Assembly: GCA_900315585.1 (NCBI GenBank)
Contig: OMZP01000002.1
Location: forward strand, 44,773 to 108,772
DNA length: 64,000 nucleotides
Direction of reading: 5' to 3'
Source: an uncultured Eubacteriales bacterium
GTDB taxonomy: Bacteria > Bacillota > Clostridia > Christensenellales > Aristaeellaceae
Made by a program: the position numbers and the translations under genes. This document shows, one piece after another, positions 1-8,217 of the stretch; within the stretch, counting starts at the first letter, position 1; each line of letters starts with the position of its first letter. Below the pieces are notes generated by a model that saw only the letters and a program-made list of their open reading frames with translations, ran no database searches and was not told the origin of the DNA.

Positions 1-385
1 AGGCGCGGATCTCGCCCGCCACTTCGGCAAGGCCTGCGCCCTTGCTGCCGCCCAGGCGCTTGAAGATGGGCTTTCCGGCCTCCGCCGCGGCGGCGTCCCG
101 GGCGCGCCGGGCGCTCTCCTTCAGGGCTTTCATGCTCTCCTTCATGTAGGTGTGGGTCATCAGCGCCAGGCCCAGGCGGTTGCCCGCGTCGTACATCATC
201 TTGAAGTGATCGGCGCAAAAGCCCTTCTTGTTGACCTCCACGCGCTGGCTGGGCTCCATCACGGATTCGCCCAGGAAGTAGTCCACATTCTGGGCCTCCA
301 CCTTGGCGTTCAACAGGCACAGCGGGCATTCGCAGTCCTGGCGGTAGACCTCCCAGATGGGAGCGGTATCGATGTGCTGCTTCAC
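1..385 (-). CDS. DUF6062 family protein, N-terminal part (runs off the left edge)
   Basis: Only the first 128 residues are in the window. The start is a GTG preceded by GGAAGTG at proper spacing; the nearby ATG upstream is out of frame and stops at once. The protein begins VKQHIDTAPIWEVY and carries an early CECPLC pair of cysteines, then a conserved stretch ending in GFCADHFKMMYDAGNRLGLA. This pattern resembles the clostridial DUF6062 family, whose function is unknown. It lies downstream of the zinc-ribbon gene on the same strand with an 83-base gap and may be the last member of the radA/DUF5685/J-protein group. The family assignment is from memory of the motif pattern. Confidence 0.7.
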   Translation of the reverse strand, partial: MKQHIDTAPIWEVYRQDCECPLCLLNAKVEAQNVDYFLGESVMEPSQRVEVNKKGFCADHFKMMYDAGNRLGLALMTHTYMKESMKALKESARRARDAAAAEAGKPIFKRLGGSKGAGLAEVAGEIRA

Positions 386-468
386 AAAATCACTTCCTTT
401 TGTCCATTGTAACAGGTTTTGCCCAAAAATACAAGAGAGCCGCGTTCCATCGGCTCGCTTGCGTCGAT

Positions 469-882
469 TTATGCCTTCTGCTTGAAGGCGTGGTGGCACT
501 TGCCGCAGGTGACGGTCACCTCACCCACCTTCCGGGGCAGGCGCAGACGGGCGTTGCACTGAGGACACTTGAAGTACTTGTACTTCTTCATGTTCTTCAC
601 GCGGTTGATGAACTGCTTCAAATTGGAGCGCCAGCCGCGCCAGAAGGTCAGGAACTTCACGTTCTCCCCGTATCGCTTTTCGATGTTCCGGGAGAACATG
701 CGGAAGATGGACAGGCCGTAGGCCACCAGCCCGATCAGGTAGAAAAGCCCGATGCGCGTGATGCTGGACAGAAACGACAGGATCACGCCCGCGATCAGCA
801 GCGCCAGGGACAGCTCGTCCGCGCCCCGGCGGCCGGTCATGAACTTGGCAAGGCTCGCCCGCACCTTTTGAAGAAACGACAT
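469..882 (-). CDS. Small membrane protein with C-terminal zinc ribbon
   Basis: A 137-residue protein. Residues about 24-62 hold two hydrophobic segments (LSLALLIAGVILSFL and LFYLIGLVAYGLSIF), so the middle is probably a two-helix membrane hairpin. The C-terminal 40 residues form a zinc ribbon with two CxxC knuckles (KCPQCNARLRLPRKVG, then TCGKCHHAF). Start is ATG with GGAGG upstream. It follows the J-domain gene by 21 bases and is probably co-transcribed with it. Zinc ribbons of this type usually bind nucleic acid or act as structural knuckles; the actual role is unknown. Confidence 0.8.
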   Translation of the reverse strand: MSFLQKVRASLAKFMTGRRGADELSLALLIAGVILSFLSSITRIGLFYLIGLVAYGLSIFRMFSRNIEKRYGENVKFLTFWRGWRSNLKQFINRVKNMKKYKYFKCPQCNARLRLPRKVGEVTVTCGKCHHAFKQKA

Positions 883-903
883 ATTGCAAACCTCCTCGGT
901 GAT

Positions 904-1572
904 CTAGTATCGCCAGCCGCCGTAGTAGCCCCCGCCCCCGCACAGGTTGCAGAGGCAGTTGCACAGCAGGTTGATGGCGCAGCAGCTGATGAGCGGGTTG
1001 CCGCAGAGCACCGTCGGCACGGAGAACCCGCGGCTGGCACCGTTTCGCTGGTAGTACTGCGCGCCGCCCTCCAGCCGGCTCAATAGCGCCCGGTATTCAA
1101 AGCGGTTCGGGTCCATGCTCACGGCCTGCCGGGCGTAGTTCAGCGCCGCCACACGGTTGCCCATGCCCAGGTTGGCCTCGCCGCACAGGTAGTACCACTC
1201 CGCGCCGCGCTCCATGATGTCCTCCAGCACGTTCATGGCCTCCTGAAAGCGGCCGGACTGGATGTAGTTCCGGGCGGCCTGCATCCGGGGATTGGCGCTG
1301 TAGCCGCCGTTGGCCGCGCCATAGCCGCCGTAGCCACCATATCCGGCATTGCCGTAGCTGCCGGTGCTGCCGTAGCCGCCCGCATTCCCCTCCCGGCGCA
1401 TCTTCATGACCAGCGAGTAGGCCTCGTTGACCTCCTTCATCCGCGCCTCCGCCTCGGCGGAGCCGTTGTTCACGTCGGGATGGTATTTTTTTGCGAGGGA
1501 TCGGTAGGCTTTCTTGATCTCCTCGTCCGTGGACTGGGGTGAAACGCCCAGCACGCGATAGGGGTCCTGCAT
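904..1572 (-). CDS. J-domain (DnaJ-like) protein with TPR region and Cys-rich tail
   Basis: A 222-residue Hsp40-type co-chaperone. The J domain is residues 1-70 (starts [15 protein letters not shown] tripeptide in [10 protein letters not shown]), which in this family stimulates Hsp70 ATPase. A Gly/Tyr/Asn-rich linker follows, then a TPR-like helical region (about 110-180), then a tail with seven cysteines ending [11 protein letters not shown]. It has no DnaJ zinc-finger or substrate domain, so it is a specialised J protein rather than housekeeping DnaJ. The ATG overlaps the DUF5685 stop by one base (TGATG) and has GGAG before it, indicating translational coupling with that gene. Confidence 0.85.
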   Translation of the reverse strand: MQDPYRVLGVSPQSTDEEIKKAYRSLAKKYHPDVNNGSAEAEARMKEVNEAYSLVMKMRREGNAGGYGSTGSYGNAGYGGYGGYGAANGGYSANPRMQAARNYIQSGRFQEAMNVLEDIMERGAEWYYLCGEANLGMGNRVAALNYARQAVSMDPNRFEYRALLSRLEGGAQYYQRNGASRGFSVPTVLCGNPLISCCAINLLCNCLCNLCGGGGYYGGWRY

Positions 1573-2417
1573 CACTCTGCTCCTTTTCCACGCGGCTTCC
1601 GCTTGTTCTGCAGAAACGCATATTTGCTCCAAATGCCGGAATACAGCACGTTTTCGAGGATGTCGTAGTCCAGCACGATGGGGAGCGTCTCAAATGCCTC
1701 GGTGGCTCCGGCAACCATCATTGTCAGCGCCGAGCGGCAAAGATCCTCGTAATCCTCCCGGTCTCTGAGCCCCTTCAGCGGGTTGTAGCGGCCCTTTTTC
1801 AGGTCCTGGGGCAGGTCGTCGTAGGCGTCCATGAAGTAGATAAACCTGCCCAGGCCGTCGCCCACGGCCCGCAGGGTTTCCGACCAGGTGTCGTCCCCCG
1901 GATAGGCGAACAGCTCGCCCAGCAGCCGTCCGGTGGCGTTCACCGGCGGGTCGATCTCGTTGAGCTGCCTGTCCTCGATGTCGTGGATCTCCCTCAGCCA
2001 CGCCTCGATGGCCGCGCACTGGTCGGGCCAATCGGCCTCCACCTTTCGGTAGGCCTTCTTGAGCAGCGCGCCCTCCCCGGCGGACAGCAGGCTCTTGTCG
2101 TCCCGCCAGTTGTCCAGGCACTTGTGATAGGCCAGGGCCACGTTCATGTCGGCCACATAGTCCATCACCGGGGAAATGGCGTAGTCGTGGGGCCTGGCGG
2201 GGTGCGCGGGGCATCGCTCCTTCCCCCGCTCTTCCCCAGGCTCGTAGAGGGCGTTCAGCAGCAGCGCCAGGAACGTGAGATCGTAGCTCAGCGTGGCGCT
2301 GCCCGCCAGCCCGTGCCGCCTTCTCAGGGTGGCACACAGGCCGCAGTAGACCGCCCGGAATCGCTGCATCCGCTCCTTGGGCAGCTTCTCGGGGTTGGCG
2401 ACGATGTATCCGAACAC
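1572..2417 (-). CDS. DUF5685 family protein
   Basis: A 281-residue, mostly helical protein of unknown function, recognised by the N-terminal [13 protein letters not shown] block. Possible metal ligands are C25, C28, C69, H72, H77 and C100. Two aspartate clusters stand out: D102-N-W-R-D106-D107 and D201-L-P-Q-D205 followed by LKKGRYN. Their DxxxD spacing and the following G-R-x-Y-like run resemble squalene/phytoene synthase active-site motifs; that resemblance is my inference, see findings. It is coupled to the downstream J-domain gene by a one-base overlap and sits 69 bases after radA. Confidence 0.75.
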   Translation of the reverse strand: MFGYIVANPEKLPKERMQRFRAVYCGLCATLRRRHGLAGSATLSYDLTFLALLLNALYEPGEERGKERCPAHPARPHDYAISPVMDYVADMNVALAYHKCLDNWRDDKSLLSAGEGALLKKAYRKVEADWPDQCAAIEAWLREIHDIEDRQLNEIDPPVNATGRLLGELFAYPGDDTWSETLRAVGDGLGRFIYFMDAYDDLPQDLKKGRYNPLKGLRDREDYEDLCRSALTMMVAGATEAFETLPIVLDYDILENVLYSGIWSKYAFLQNKRKPRGKGAE

Positions 2418-2486
2418 GCCCTCACCTCCCCTCGATGGCGACCATTATACCCCGCCAATGTAAACGGAGCATCAACAAAAAGCAAT

Positions 2487-3875
2487 TTATCTTCCGCTGC
2501 CGTGGAGCCCCAGCGCCGCGATGGCCTGGGCCACGGTCTCCACGCCCAGCACCTGGATGCCCTCCGGGACGCGGAGGTTGCGCAGATTGTACTTGGGCAG
2601 GATCAGGTGGTCGAACCCCAGCCGGGCGCACTCGCCGATGCGGCGCTCCGCCTGGGAGATGGCCCGCACCTCCCCGGCCAGGCCCACCTCGCCCATCACC
2701 GACCAGCCGCCGCTGATGGGGCGGTTCCTGTGGGAGGAGGCGATGGCGGCGCAGAGGGCCAGGTCCGCCGCGGGCTCCGTCAGGGACATGCCGCCGGCGA
2801 TGTTGATGTACACGTCCTGGTCGTACATCCGAAGGCCCACCCGCTTCTCCAGCACCGCCAGCAGCAGCGCCAGTCGGCCCTGGTCCACGCCGCTGGCCAT
2901 GCGCCGGGGATTGCCAAATACCGTGGTGGACACCAGCGCCTGCACGTCGGTGAGCAGGGGCCGGGAGCCCTCCATGGCGCACATCACCACCGAGCCGCTG
3001 GCGTCATGGGCCCGCTCGGAGAGCAGCGCCTCGCTGGCGTTTTCCACCTCGCGCATGCCCTGCTCGGTCATCTCGAACATGCCCAGCTCGTTCACGGAGC
3101 CGAAGCGGTTCTTCACCGCCCGGAGCAGGCGGTACTGGTGCTGGCGGTCGCCCTCGAAGTACAGCACGGCGTCCACCATGTGCTCCAGGATGCGGGGCCC
3201 CGCGATGGAGCCCTCCTTGGTGACGTGGCCCACCAGGAACACGCTGCACCCGCTGACCTTTGCCAGCCGCATCAGCATGGACGCGCACTCCCGCACCTGG
3301 GACACGCTGCCGGGGGCGCTGGCCATCTCCGGCAGGTACATGGTCTGGATGGAGTCCACGATCATCACCGTGGGCGAAAGCTCCTGCATCCGCTTCTCCA
3401 CGGTGTTCATGTCGTTTTCGGACAGCACGTAGAACCCGGCCTGGTTCGCGCCCAGACGGCGGGCCCGCATCTTGATCTGCCGGGCGGATTCCTCGCCGGA
3501 CACATAGAGGGCCGTCGCGCCGTCCGAGGCCATGTTGGCGCAGAGCTGGGTCAGCAGCGTGGACTTTCCGATGCCGGGATCGCCGCCCACCAGGACCAGC
3601 GAGCCGTCCACCACGCCGCCGCCCAGCACCCGATCCAGTTCCCCGATGCCGCTGGAGCGGCGCTCCATGGTCTCGTCCGGGATCTCGTCCACCCGAACCG
3701 CCCGGGCGTCGCTGCCGGGGGCGCGCTTCAGCTTCTTCTCCTCCGCCTTGAACGCCGGGGCGCTCTCCTGCTCCTCCAGGGTGTTCCAGCTGCCGCAATC
3801 CGGGCACTTCCCCATCCACTTGGGCGTCTCATAGCCGCAAGCGGAGCAAACATACAGCGTCTTTGCCTTTGCCAA
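2487..3875 (-). CDS. radA: DNA repair protein RadA (Sms)
   Basis: A 462-residue, RecA-like branch-migration ATPase that processes recombination intermediates in the cytoplasm. The N-terminal zinc finger uses C10, C13, C24 and C27. A Walker A motif (GGDPGIGKST, near residue 100), the RadA-specific KNRFG motif (in VKNRFGSVNELGMFEM) and a C-terminal Lon-protease-like domain follow in the usual order. Length is normal for the family. In Firmicutes radA is often near clpC or disA; here it heads an unrelated minus-strand cluster. Confidence 0.97.
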   Translation of the reverse strand: MAKAKTLYVCSACGYETPKWMGKCPDCGSWNTLEEQESAPAFKAEEKKLKRAPGSDARAVRVDEIPDETMERRSSGIGELDRVLGGGVVDGSLVLVGGDPGIGKSTLLTQLCANMASDGATALYVSGEESARQIKMRARRLGANQAGFYVLSENDMNTVEKRMQELSPTVMIVDSIQTMYLPEMASAPGSVSQVRECASMLMRLAKVSGCSVFLVGHVTKEGSIAGPRILEHMVDAVLYFEGDRQHQYRLLRAVKNRFGSVNELGMFEMTEQGMREVENASEALLSERAHDASGSVVMCAMEGSRPLLTDVQALVSTTVFGNPRRMASGVDQGRLALLLAVLEKRVGLRMYDQDVYINIAGGMSLTEPAADLALCAAIASSHRNRPISGGWSVMGEVGLAGEVRAISQAERRIGECARLGFDHLILPKYNLRNLRVPEGIQVLGVETVAQAIAALGLHGSGR

Positions 3876-3986
3876 AGCCCTGTACCTCCATGATGATCTT
3901 GCACTTACCCATCCATTATATCACATTATGGCCCGGGTGTGTAGCGTTTGTTTACCTGTTCTTCCAAAAATTGCGCCGGTCTCGAC

Positions 3987-4015
3987 TTGCCAGGCGGCGC
4001 AAAAAAACCTATAAT
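3987..4015 (+). promoter_or_regulatory. Promoter for the metallophosphoesterase gene
   Basis: TTGCCA and TATAAT separated by exactly 17 bases, 33 bases ahead of the chosen ATG. Same hexamers as the promoter before the flavodiiron gene. Confidence 0.75.
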
Positions 4016-4047
4016 AAAGGGAAAGGTACATTTTGAGGAAGTTTGCA

Positions 4048-5517
4048 ATGCCCGAAGTTGAGAACAAGACCCGCGCGGGAAAGAGGGAGATTCCCATTCC
4101 GAAGCCCACCACAGGGGCGTCGGAGGACGTTCTGCGCGACGAAACCGACCTGTACGGCGACGAGGCGGAGATCGCGCCCCGACGCCGCAAGCGCACGGAC
4201 GCGCGGGTTCCGATCATGAAGAAGCGGGGCGAGACCGCCGAAGAGACGGCGGAACCGCCGGAGGAAGACGCAGAGGAAAAGCCGAAGAAGAAAGAGAAGA
4301 CATCCGGCAAGAGCCTTCCGAAGATCGCCCCCGCCAAGAAGCAGAAAAAGAAGAAAAAGCCGAAAAAACGCCGCATCTATCGCTCGCTCTACGACCTGAT
4401 GACCGCCTCCGGCAGCAATGGCCCCATCAAGCCCATTCGCGTGTTCGGGCGGGAGATCCGCTTCTGGCCGCTGATCATCCTGGCGGCGGTGGCGATCCTG
4501 GCGGGCGGCGTGATGCTGAACAACAGCAACCTGACCATCACCGAGCAGACCGTGACCGTGGTGGGCCTGCCCAACGAGCTGGAGGGCTATCGCATCGTGG
4601 TGCTCTCCGACATGAATGGCAAGCGATTCGGCGACGAGCAAAGCCTGCTTTTAAGGACGCTGAACGGCCTGAAATACGACGCCATATTCTGTGTGGGCGA
4701 CATGGTGGGAGCCTCCGGCAACGCCGAGCCCTTCTGGGAGTTCATCGAGGGCCTGCGAAGCCCTGAGAAGGTCTACTTCATCTGCGGCGACTCCGACCCC
4801 GGCCCCTACATCAAGGGCGCGCGGAGCACCGAGGGCATCCTCTCCCAGCTGATCCTGGAGGACTGGATCCTGGGCGCCATCGAGCGGGGCGCGAACTATG
4901 TGGACGCGCCGAAGCTGATCCAGGTGAAGGACGCGAAGCTTTGGGTGTCCCCGGCCACGATGCTGAATCTGGAGACCACCTCCACCCTGGAGACCTGGCA
5001 GGACCAGACCGACCAGGAGGTGGACGGCGTGCGCAGCGGCATCAACGACGACTACACCACCCTCCCCCTCACCACCTACCGCACCAAGCTGGCCCAGACC
5101 CTCTACGAAGCCCAGCGGGAGATGAGCGCCGCGGACATCCACATCGCCCTGGCCCACGAGCCGCCCTCGGACGAGTTCATCTACACCAGCGAGGACCATG
5201 ACCCGTCTGTGGATCGCTTTTTGGCCGCGCCGGAGCTGGTGGTGGCCGGGCACTACTGCGGCGGCGTCTGGCGGCTGCCGGGCGTGGGCGCGTTCTTCGT
5301 GCCGGATGCCACGCTGCCCCGGGGCGGTTGGTTCCCGGACCAGGCGGACGTGGCCGGGCTGTCCGTGGTGGGCGAGACCCAGAAATACGTCACCCGGGGG
5401 CTCTCCACCAACGGCAAGGTGAAGCTTTTGCCCTTCCGCTTGTTCAACGAGCCGGAGGTGTCCGTGCTGACGCTGACCTCCACGCTGCCGGAGAACATGC
5501 TGGAGGCGGGCGGCTGA
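4048..5517 (+). CDS. Membrane-anchored metallophosphoesterase-like protein with Lys-rich cytoplasmic tail
   Basis: A 489-residue protein starting at the ATG preceded by GAGGAAG (a TTG 15 bases upstream lies before this ribosome site and is rejected). Residues 1-138 are highly charged, with a Lys block at about 78-109; one membrane helix spans about 139-157 (WPLIILAAVAILAGGVML), so the catalytic-type domain should lie outside the cell. That domain keeps the calcineurin-fold layout of YkuE-like enzymes, but several ligands differ: SDMNG instead of D-x-H, ICGDSDP instead of GNHD, and GHYCGG instead of GHxHGG. GD at 217-218 and H370 in AHEPPSD remain. It may be inactive, altered in metal use, or a binding protein. 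Confidence 0.75.
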   Translation: MPEVENKTRAGKREIPIPKPTTGASEDVLRDETDLYGDEAEIAPRRRKRTDARVPIMKKRGETAEETAEPPEEDAEEKPKKKEKTSGKSLPKIAPAKKQKKKKKPKKRRIYRSLYDLMTASGSNGPIKPIRVFGREIRFWPLIILAAVAILAGGVMLNNSNLTITEQTVTVVGLPNELEGYRIVVLSDMNGKRFGDEQSLLLRTLNGLKYDAIFCVGDMVGASGNAEPFWEFIEGLRSPEKVYFICGDSDPGPYIKGARSTEGILSQLILEDWILGAIERGANYVDAPKLIQVKDAKLWVSPATMLNLETTSTLETWQDQTDQEVDGVRSGINDDYTTLPLTTYRTKLAQTLYEAQREMSAADIHIALAHEPPSDEFIYTSEDHDPSVDRFLAAPELVVAGHYCGGVWRLPGVGAFFVPDATLPRGGWFPDQADVAGLSVVGETQKYVTRGLSTNGKVKLLPFRLFNEPEVSVLTLTSTLPENMLEAGG

Positions 5518-5559
5518 TTTATACAGTTTTCAATTCAAACAACGCATCCATACTTGAGC

Positions 5560-5673
5560 GTAGGGGCGCCGTTGCGGCGCCCGCCCCGGGGCATTGCTCC
5601 GGACCCCAATTGCTGCCGCGCGGAATCGCGCGGCACATGAGGGTAAAGGCGGGCGGCGCAACGCCGCCCCTAC
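5560..5673. repeat. Palindromic intergenic repeat, type 2 (114 bp)
   Basis: Imperfect inverted repeat with GTAGGGGCG at the left end and CGCCCCTAC at the right, enclosing GC-rich spacer. The right arm contains GGGCGGCGCAACGCCGCCC, itself a hairpin, found again at 17222-17244. It occupies the gap between the phosphoesterase and the germination operon. No coding content was seen. Confidence 0.8.
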
Positions 5674-5746
5674 TCTTTTGTTCTTTTCTCCCGTCCGTAT
5701 TTTCCTTTGGCCTGCCGTACAAAATACCCTGGAGGGAGGTGGGCCC

Positions 5747-7240
5747 ATGAGCGGAAACGACGAGGCGCTGCTGCGGTCGGAGCTGTCTACGTCTTTGGAG
5801 GAGAACGTCGAGCGATTCAAGGCGCTGCTGCACGCGGACATCAACAGCGACGCCCAGTTCCGGCCGCTTCAGATGCGCGGGAGACGGCTCTGCGCCGTGT
5901 ACATCGAGGGCATGGCCGACGACAAGAAGCTGAGCGACTTCGCCCTCCGGGCCTGCGTGGAGCGGCAGGAGCCGGAGTATTTGACCGTGGACGCGGACAC
6001 CCTCATGGAGAAGGTCCTTGAGATCGCCCAGTGCGAAAAGGCGGAGATCGTCGAGGACATCCTGGACAAGGTCGTCACCGGCATGTCTGCGGTGCTGATC
6101 GACGGCTGCGGCGAGGCCGTGCTGATGGAGACCCGGGGCTATCCCTCCCGGCCCGTGGACAAGACCACCAACGAATCCGTGGTGATCGGGGCCCAAGAGG
6201 GCTTTGTGGAGAGCCTGCGCACCAACATGACGCTGCTTCGTCGCTACGTGCCCTCCCGGCAGCTGATCACCGAATGCCTGTCCGTGGGCCGGGAGGTGCC
6301 CTGCCACGTGACGCTGGCCTACCTTGAAGGCGTGGCGGACGCAGACGTGGTGGACCGCCTGCGCCGGCGGGTCATGTCCATCGACGCTTCAACGGTGCAG
6401 GGCCTGGGGGCGATCCAGCAGCACATCGAGGACAGCCCCTGGGCGCTGCTGCCGCAGATGCTGCAAACCGAACGTCCGGACCGGGCCGCCTCCTGCGTGA
6501 TGGAGGGACAGGTGGTGCTGCTGGCGGACAACTCCCCCTATGCCCTGGCCGCGCCCATCACGCTGTTTCACCAGCTGCACGCCTCGGACGACTCCTTTGC
6601 CCGCTGGCAGTACGGCACCTTCCTGCGCTTGATCCGGGTGATGGGCATGGTCGTCTCGGTGTTCCTGCCGGGGCTCTACGTGGCCCTGACGGACTACCAC
6701 ATGCACCTTCTGCCCCTGAGCCTGCTGGGCTCCATCGCGGAGGCGCGGGCCAACGTGCCCTTCCCCATCCTCGCGGAGATACTGATTATGGAGTTCTCCT
6801 TCTACCTGATCAACGAGGCGGGGACGCGGCTGCCGAACCAGATCGGCTCGGCGCTGGGCATCGTGGGGGCGCTGATCCTGGGGCAGGCAGCGGTGTCGGC
6901 TTCCATCATCAGTCCGATCCTGATCATCATCGTGGCCATCACGGGCCTGGGCAACTACGCCATCCCCGATTACGGCTTTGGCATCGGCCTCGTGATCGGC
7001 CGCCTGTTCGTGATCCTCTGCGGGGCGGCACTGGGGCTCTACGGGGTGTGCCTGGCGGCCTTTGCGCTGCTGGTGGGTCTGTGCGGCATGCGTTCCCTGG
7101 GCATTCCCTACCTCGCGCCCATTGCCCCCAAGCGCCCCCACAACCCGGACATCCTGCTCAGGCTTCCGGTGTGGCTCCAGCGCAGGCCGATGTTCTTCGC
7201 CAGCCAAAGGGCGCGGACGGAAAGGAAGGCGGCCGGGTGA
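5747..7240 (+). CDS. Spore germination protein, GerA (A subunit) family
   Basis: A 497-residue A subunit of a nutrient germinant receptor, located in the inner spore membrane. The ATG is placed by GGAGGGAGGTG. The N-terminal soluble domain (about 1-290) includes the family block LIDGCGEAVLMETRGYPSR and SPWALLPQMLQTERPD. The C-terminal part has about five membrane helices, with the conserved LRLIRVMGMVVSVFLPGLYVAL region. The downstream B-subunit start overlaps the stop by four bases (GTGA). Such operons are normally under forespore sigma G; no matching promoter was identified. Confidence 0.93.
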   Translation: MSGNDEALLRSELSTSLEENVERFKALLHADINSDAQFRPLQMRGRRLCAVYIEGMADDKKLSDFALRACVERQEPEYLTVDADTLMEKVLEIAQCEKAEIVEDILDKVVTGMSAVLIDGCGEAVLMETRGYPSRPVDKTTNESVVIGAQEGFVESLRTNMTLLRRYVPSRQLITECLSVGREVPCHVTLAYLEGVADADVVDRLRRRVMSIDASTVQGLGAIQQHIEDSPWALLPQMLQTERPDRAASCVMEGQVVLLADNSPYALAAPITLFHQLHASDDSFARWQYGTFLRLIRVMGMVVSVFLPGLYVALTDYHMHLLPLSLLGSIAEARANVPFPILAEILIMEFSFYLINEAGTRLPNQIGSALGIVGALILGQAAVSASIISPILIIIVAITGLGNYAIPDYGFGIGLVIGRLFVILCGAALGLYGVCLAAFALLVGLCGMRSLGIPYLAPIAPKRPHNPDILLRLPVWLQRRPMFFASQRARTERKAAG

Positions 7241-8217
7241 AGCTGTCGATTTCAACAAGGGCCGCCCGCGCCGCCATGTTCGTCGCCGTGACGGTCCGGC
7301 TGTTCCTGGGTCTGGCGGTGGAGCTGCCCACCACCCACAACGGCGCGTGGATCTCCGCGTTGATCGGGGCGCTGCTGGCCGCGCCGTGGGTGGTCTGCGT
7401 GCGTTATGGCAGGTCATCAGGGTTGGTTCTGATTGCCCTGACCGCGCTGGACGCCGCCTCGGTGCTCGCCTCCATTACCCGCTCCACGGGCTACCTGGCG
7501 CTGGACCGGGCGTTGCCGTGGGTGCTGACGGTGCCGGTGGCCGCCGCGGCGCTGTGGAGCGTGTGGCGGAACGGGGACGCCATCGGTTATGCCGCTTCCA
7601 TCGGGGCGAGGCTCGCGCTGCTGTTGCTGGTGATCGTCGGTTTGCTGCAGGCCCGGGCTTTTCGCCCGGCGTGGCTCGCGCCGGTGCTGGGCAGCGGCTG
7701 GCCGTCCATCCTGGAGGGCGGCGTTCGGGCAGCGGGCTGGATCGCTGTGTCTTCCAGCACCCTGGCCGTGGCGGACGGGGACGATTCTCCCTTGTCCCGC
7801 CTGATTCCGCTGGCGGGCGGCGCGCTGGCGGCGGCGCTCCTCCTGCTCCTCTCCGGTATGATCACGCCCACCCGGCTGGGCGGCGGCTGGCTGAACCGTC
7901 TGGACGACCTGCTTTGCAACGGGCGCGCGCCGCTGTATACGCAGCTGCCGATGATCGTCGTCTGGTTCGCGGGGCTCCTGCACCTGCTGGCGGCCCAGTG
8001 CTTCGCCTGCGCGGCGCTTGTGCAGCGGACGGCGAACTTGAATGGGAAGTGGATCGGAGCCGCCGTCGTCGCGGCGATTCTTATGGTCTCGCGGCTGCCC
8101 GCGCTGAATGAAGCGGCGCTGTGGATCGCCCGATGGGGATTTCTGGCCGCGGCCATCCCCGTGGCGGCAACGGCTCTATTGGGAGGAGGCGATCGAAAAT
8201 GCGCATCCGGGGACTGA
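7237..8217 (+). CDS. GerB-like spore germination permease (B subunit)
   Basis: A 326-residue, very hydrophobic protein with about nine to ten predicted membrane segments, encoded between A- and C-type germination genes. Position and topology indicate the B subunit of a GerA receptor (APC-superfamily transporter fold), which binds the germinant. It is shorter than the usual roughly 360 residues and sequence landmarks are weak, so the call rests mainly on context. The GTG start overlaps the upstream stop by four bases. Confidence 0.8.
   Translation: MKLSISTRAARAAMFVAVTVRLFLGLAVELPTTHNGAWISALIGALLAAPWVVCVRYGRSSGLVLIALTALDAASVLASITRSTGYLALDRALPWVLTVPVAAAALWSVWRNGDAIGYAASIGARLALLLLVIVGLLQARAFRPAWLAPVLGSGWPSILEGGVRAAGWIAVSSSTLAVADGDDSPLSRLIPLAGGALAAALLLLLSGMITPTRLGGGWLNRLDDLLCNGRAPLYTQLPMIVVWFAGLLHLLAAQCFACAALVQRTANLNGKWIGAAVVAAILMVSRLPALNEAALWIARWGFLAAAIPVAATALLGGGDRKCASGD

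Noticed and set aside
1539..3893. A 784-residue plus-strand open frame across DUF5685 and radA
   Set aside because: Both minus-strand genes have clear families and motifs; the plus frame is a shadow from strong third-position GC.
5518..5746. A structured RNA (ncRNA) in the GC-rich gap before the germination operon
   Set aside because: The folding potential is explained by the type 2 inverted repeat, which recurs elsewhere without context.
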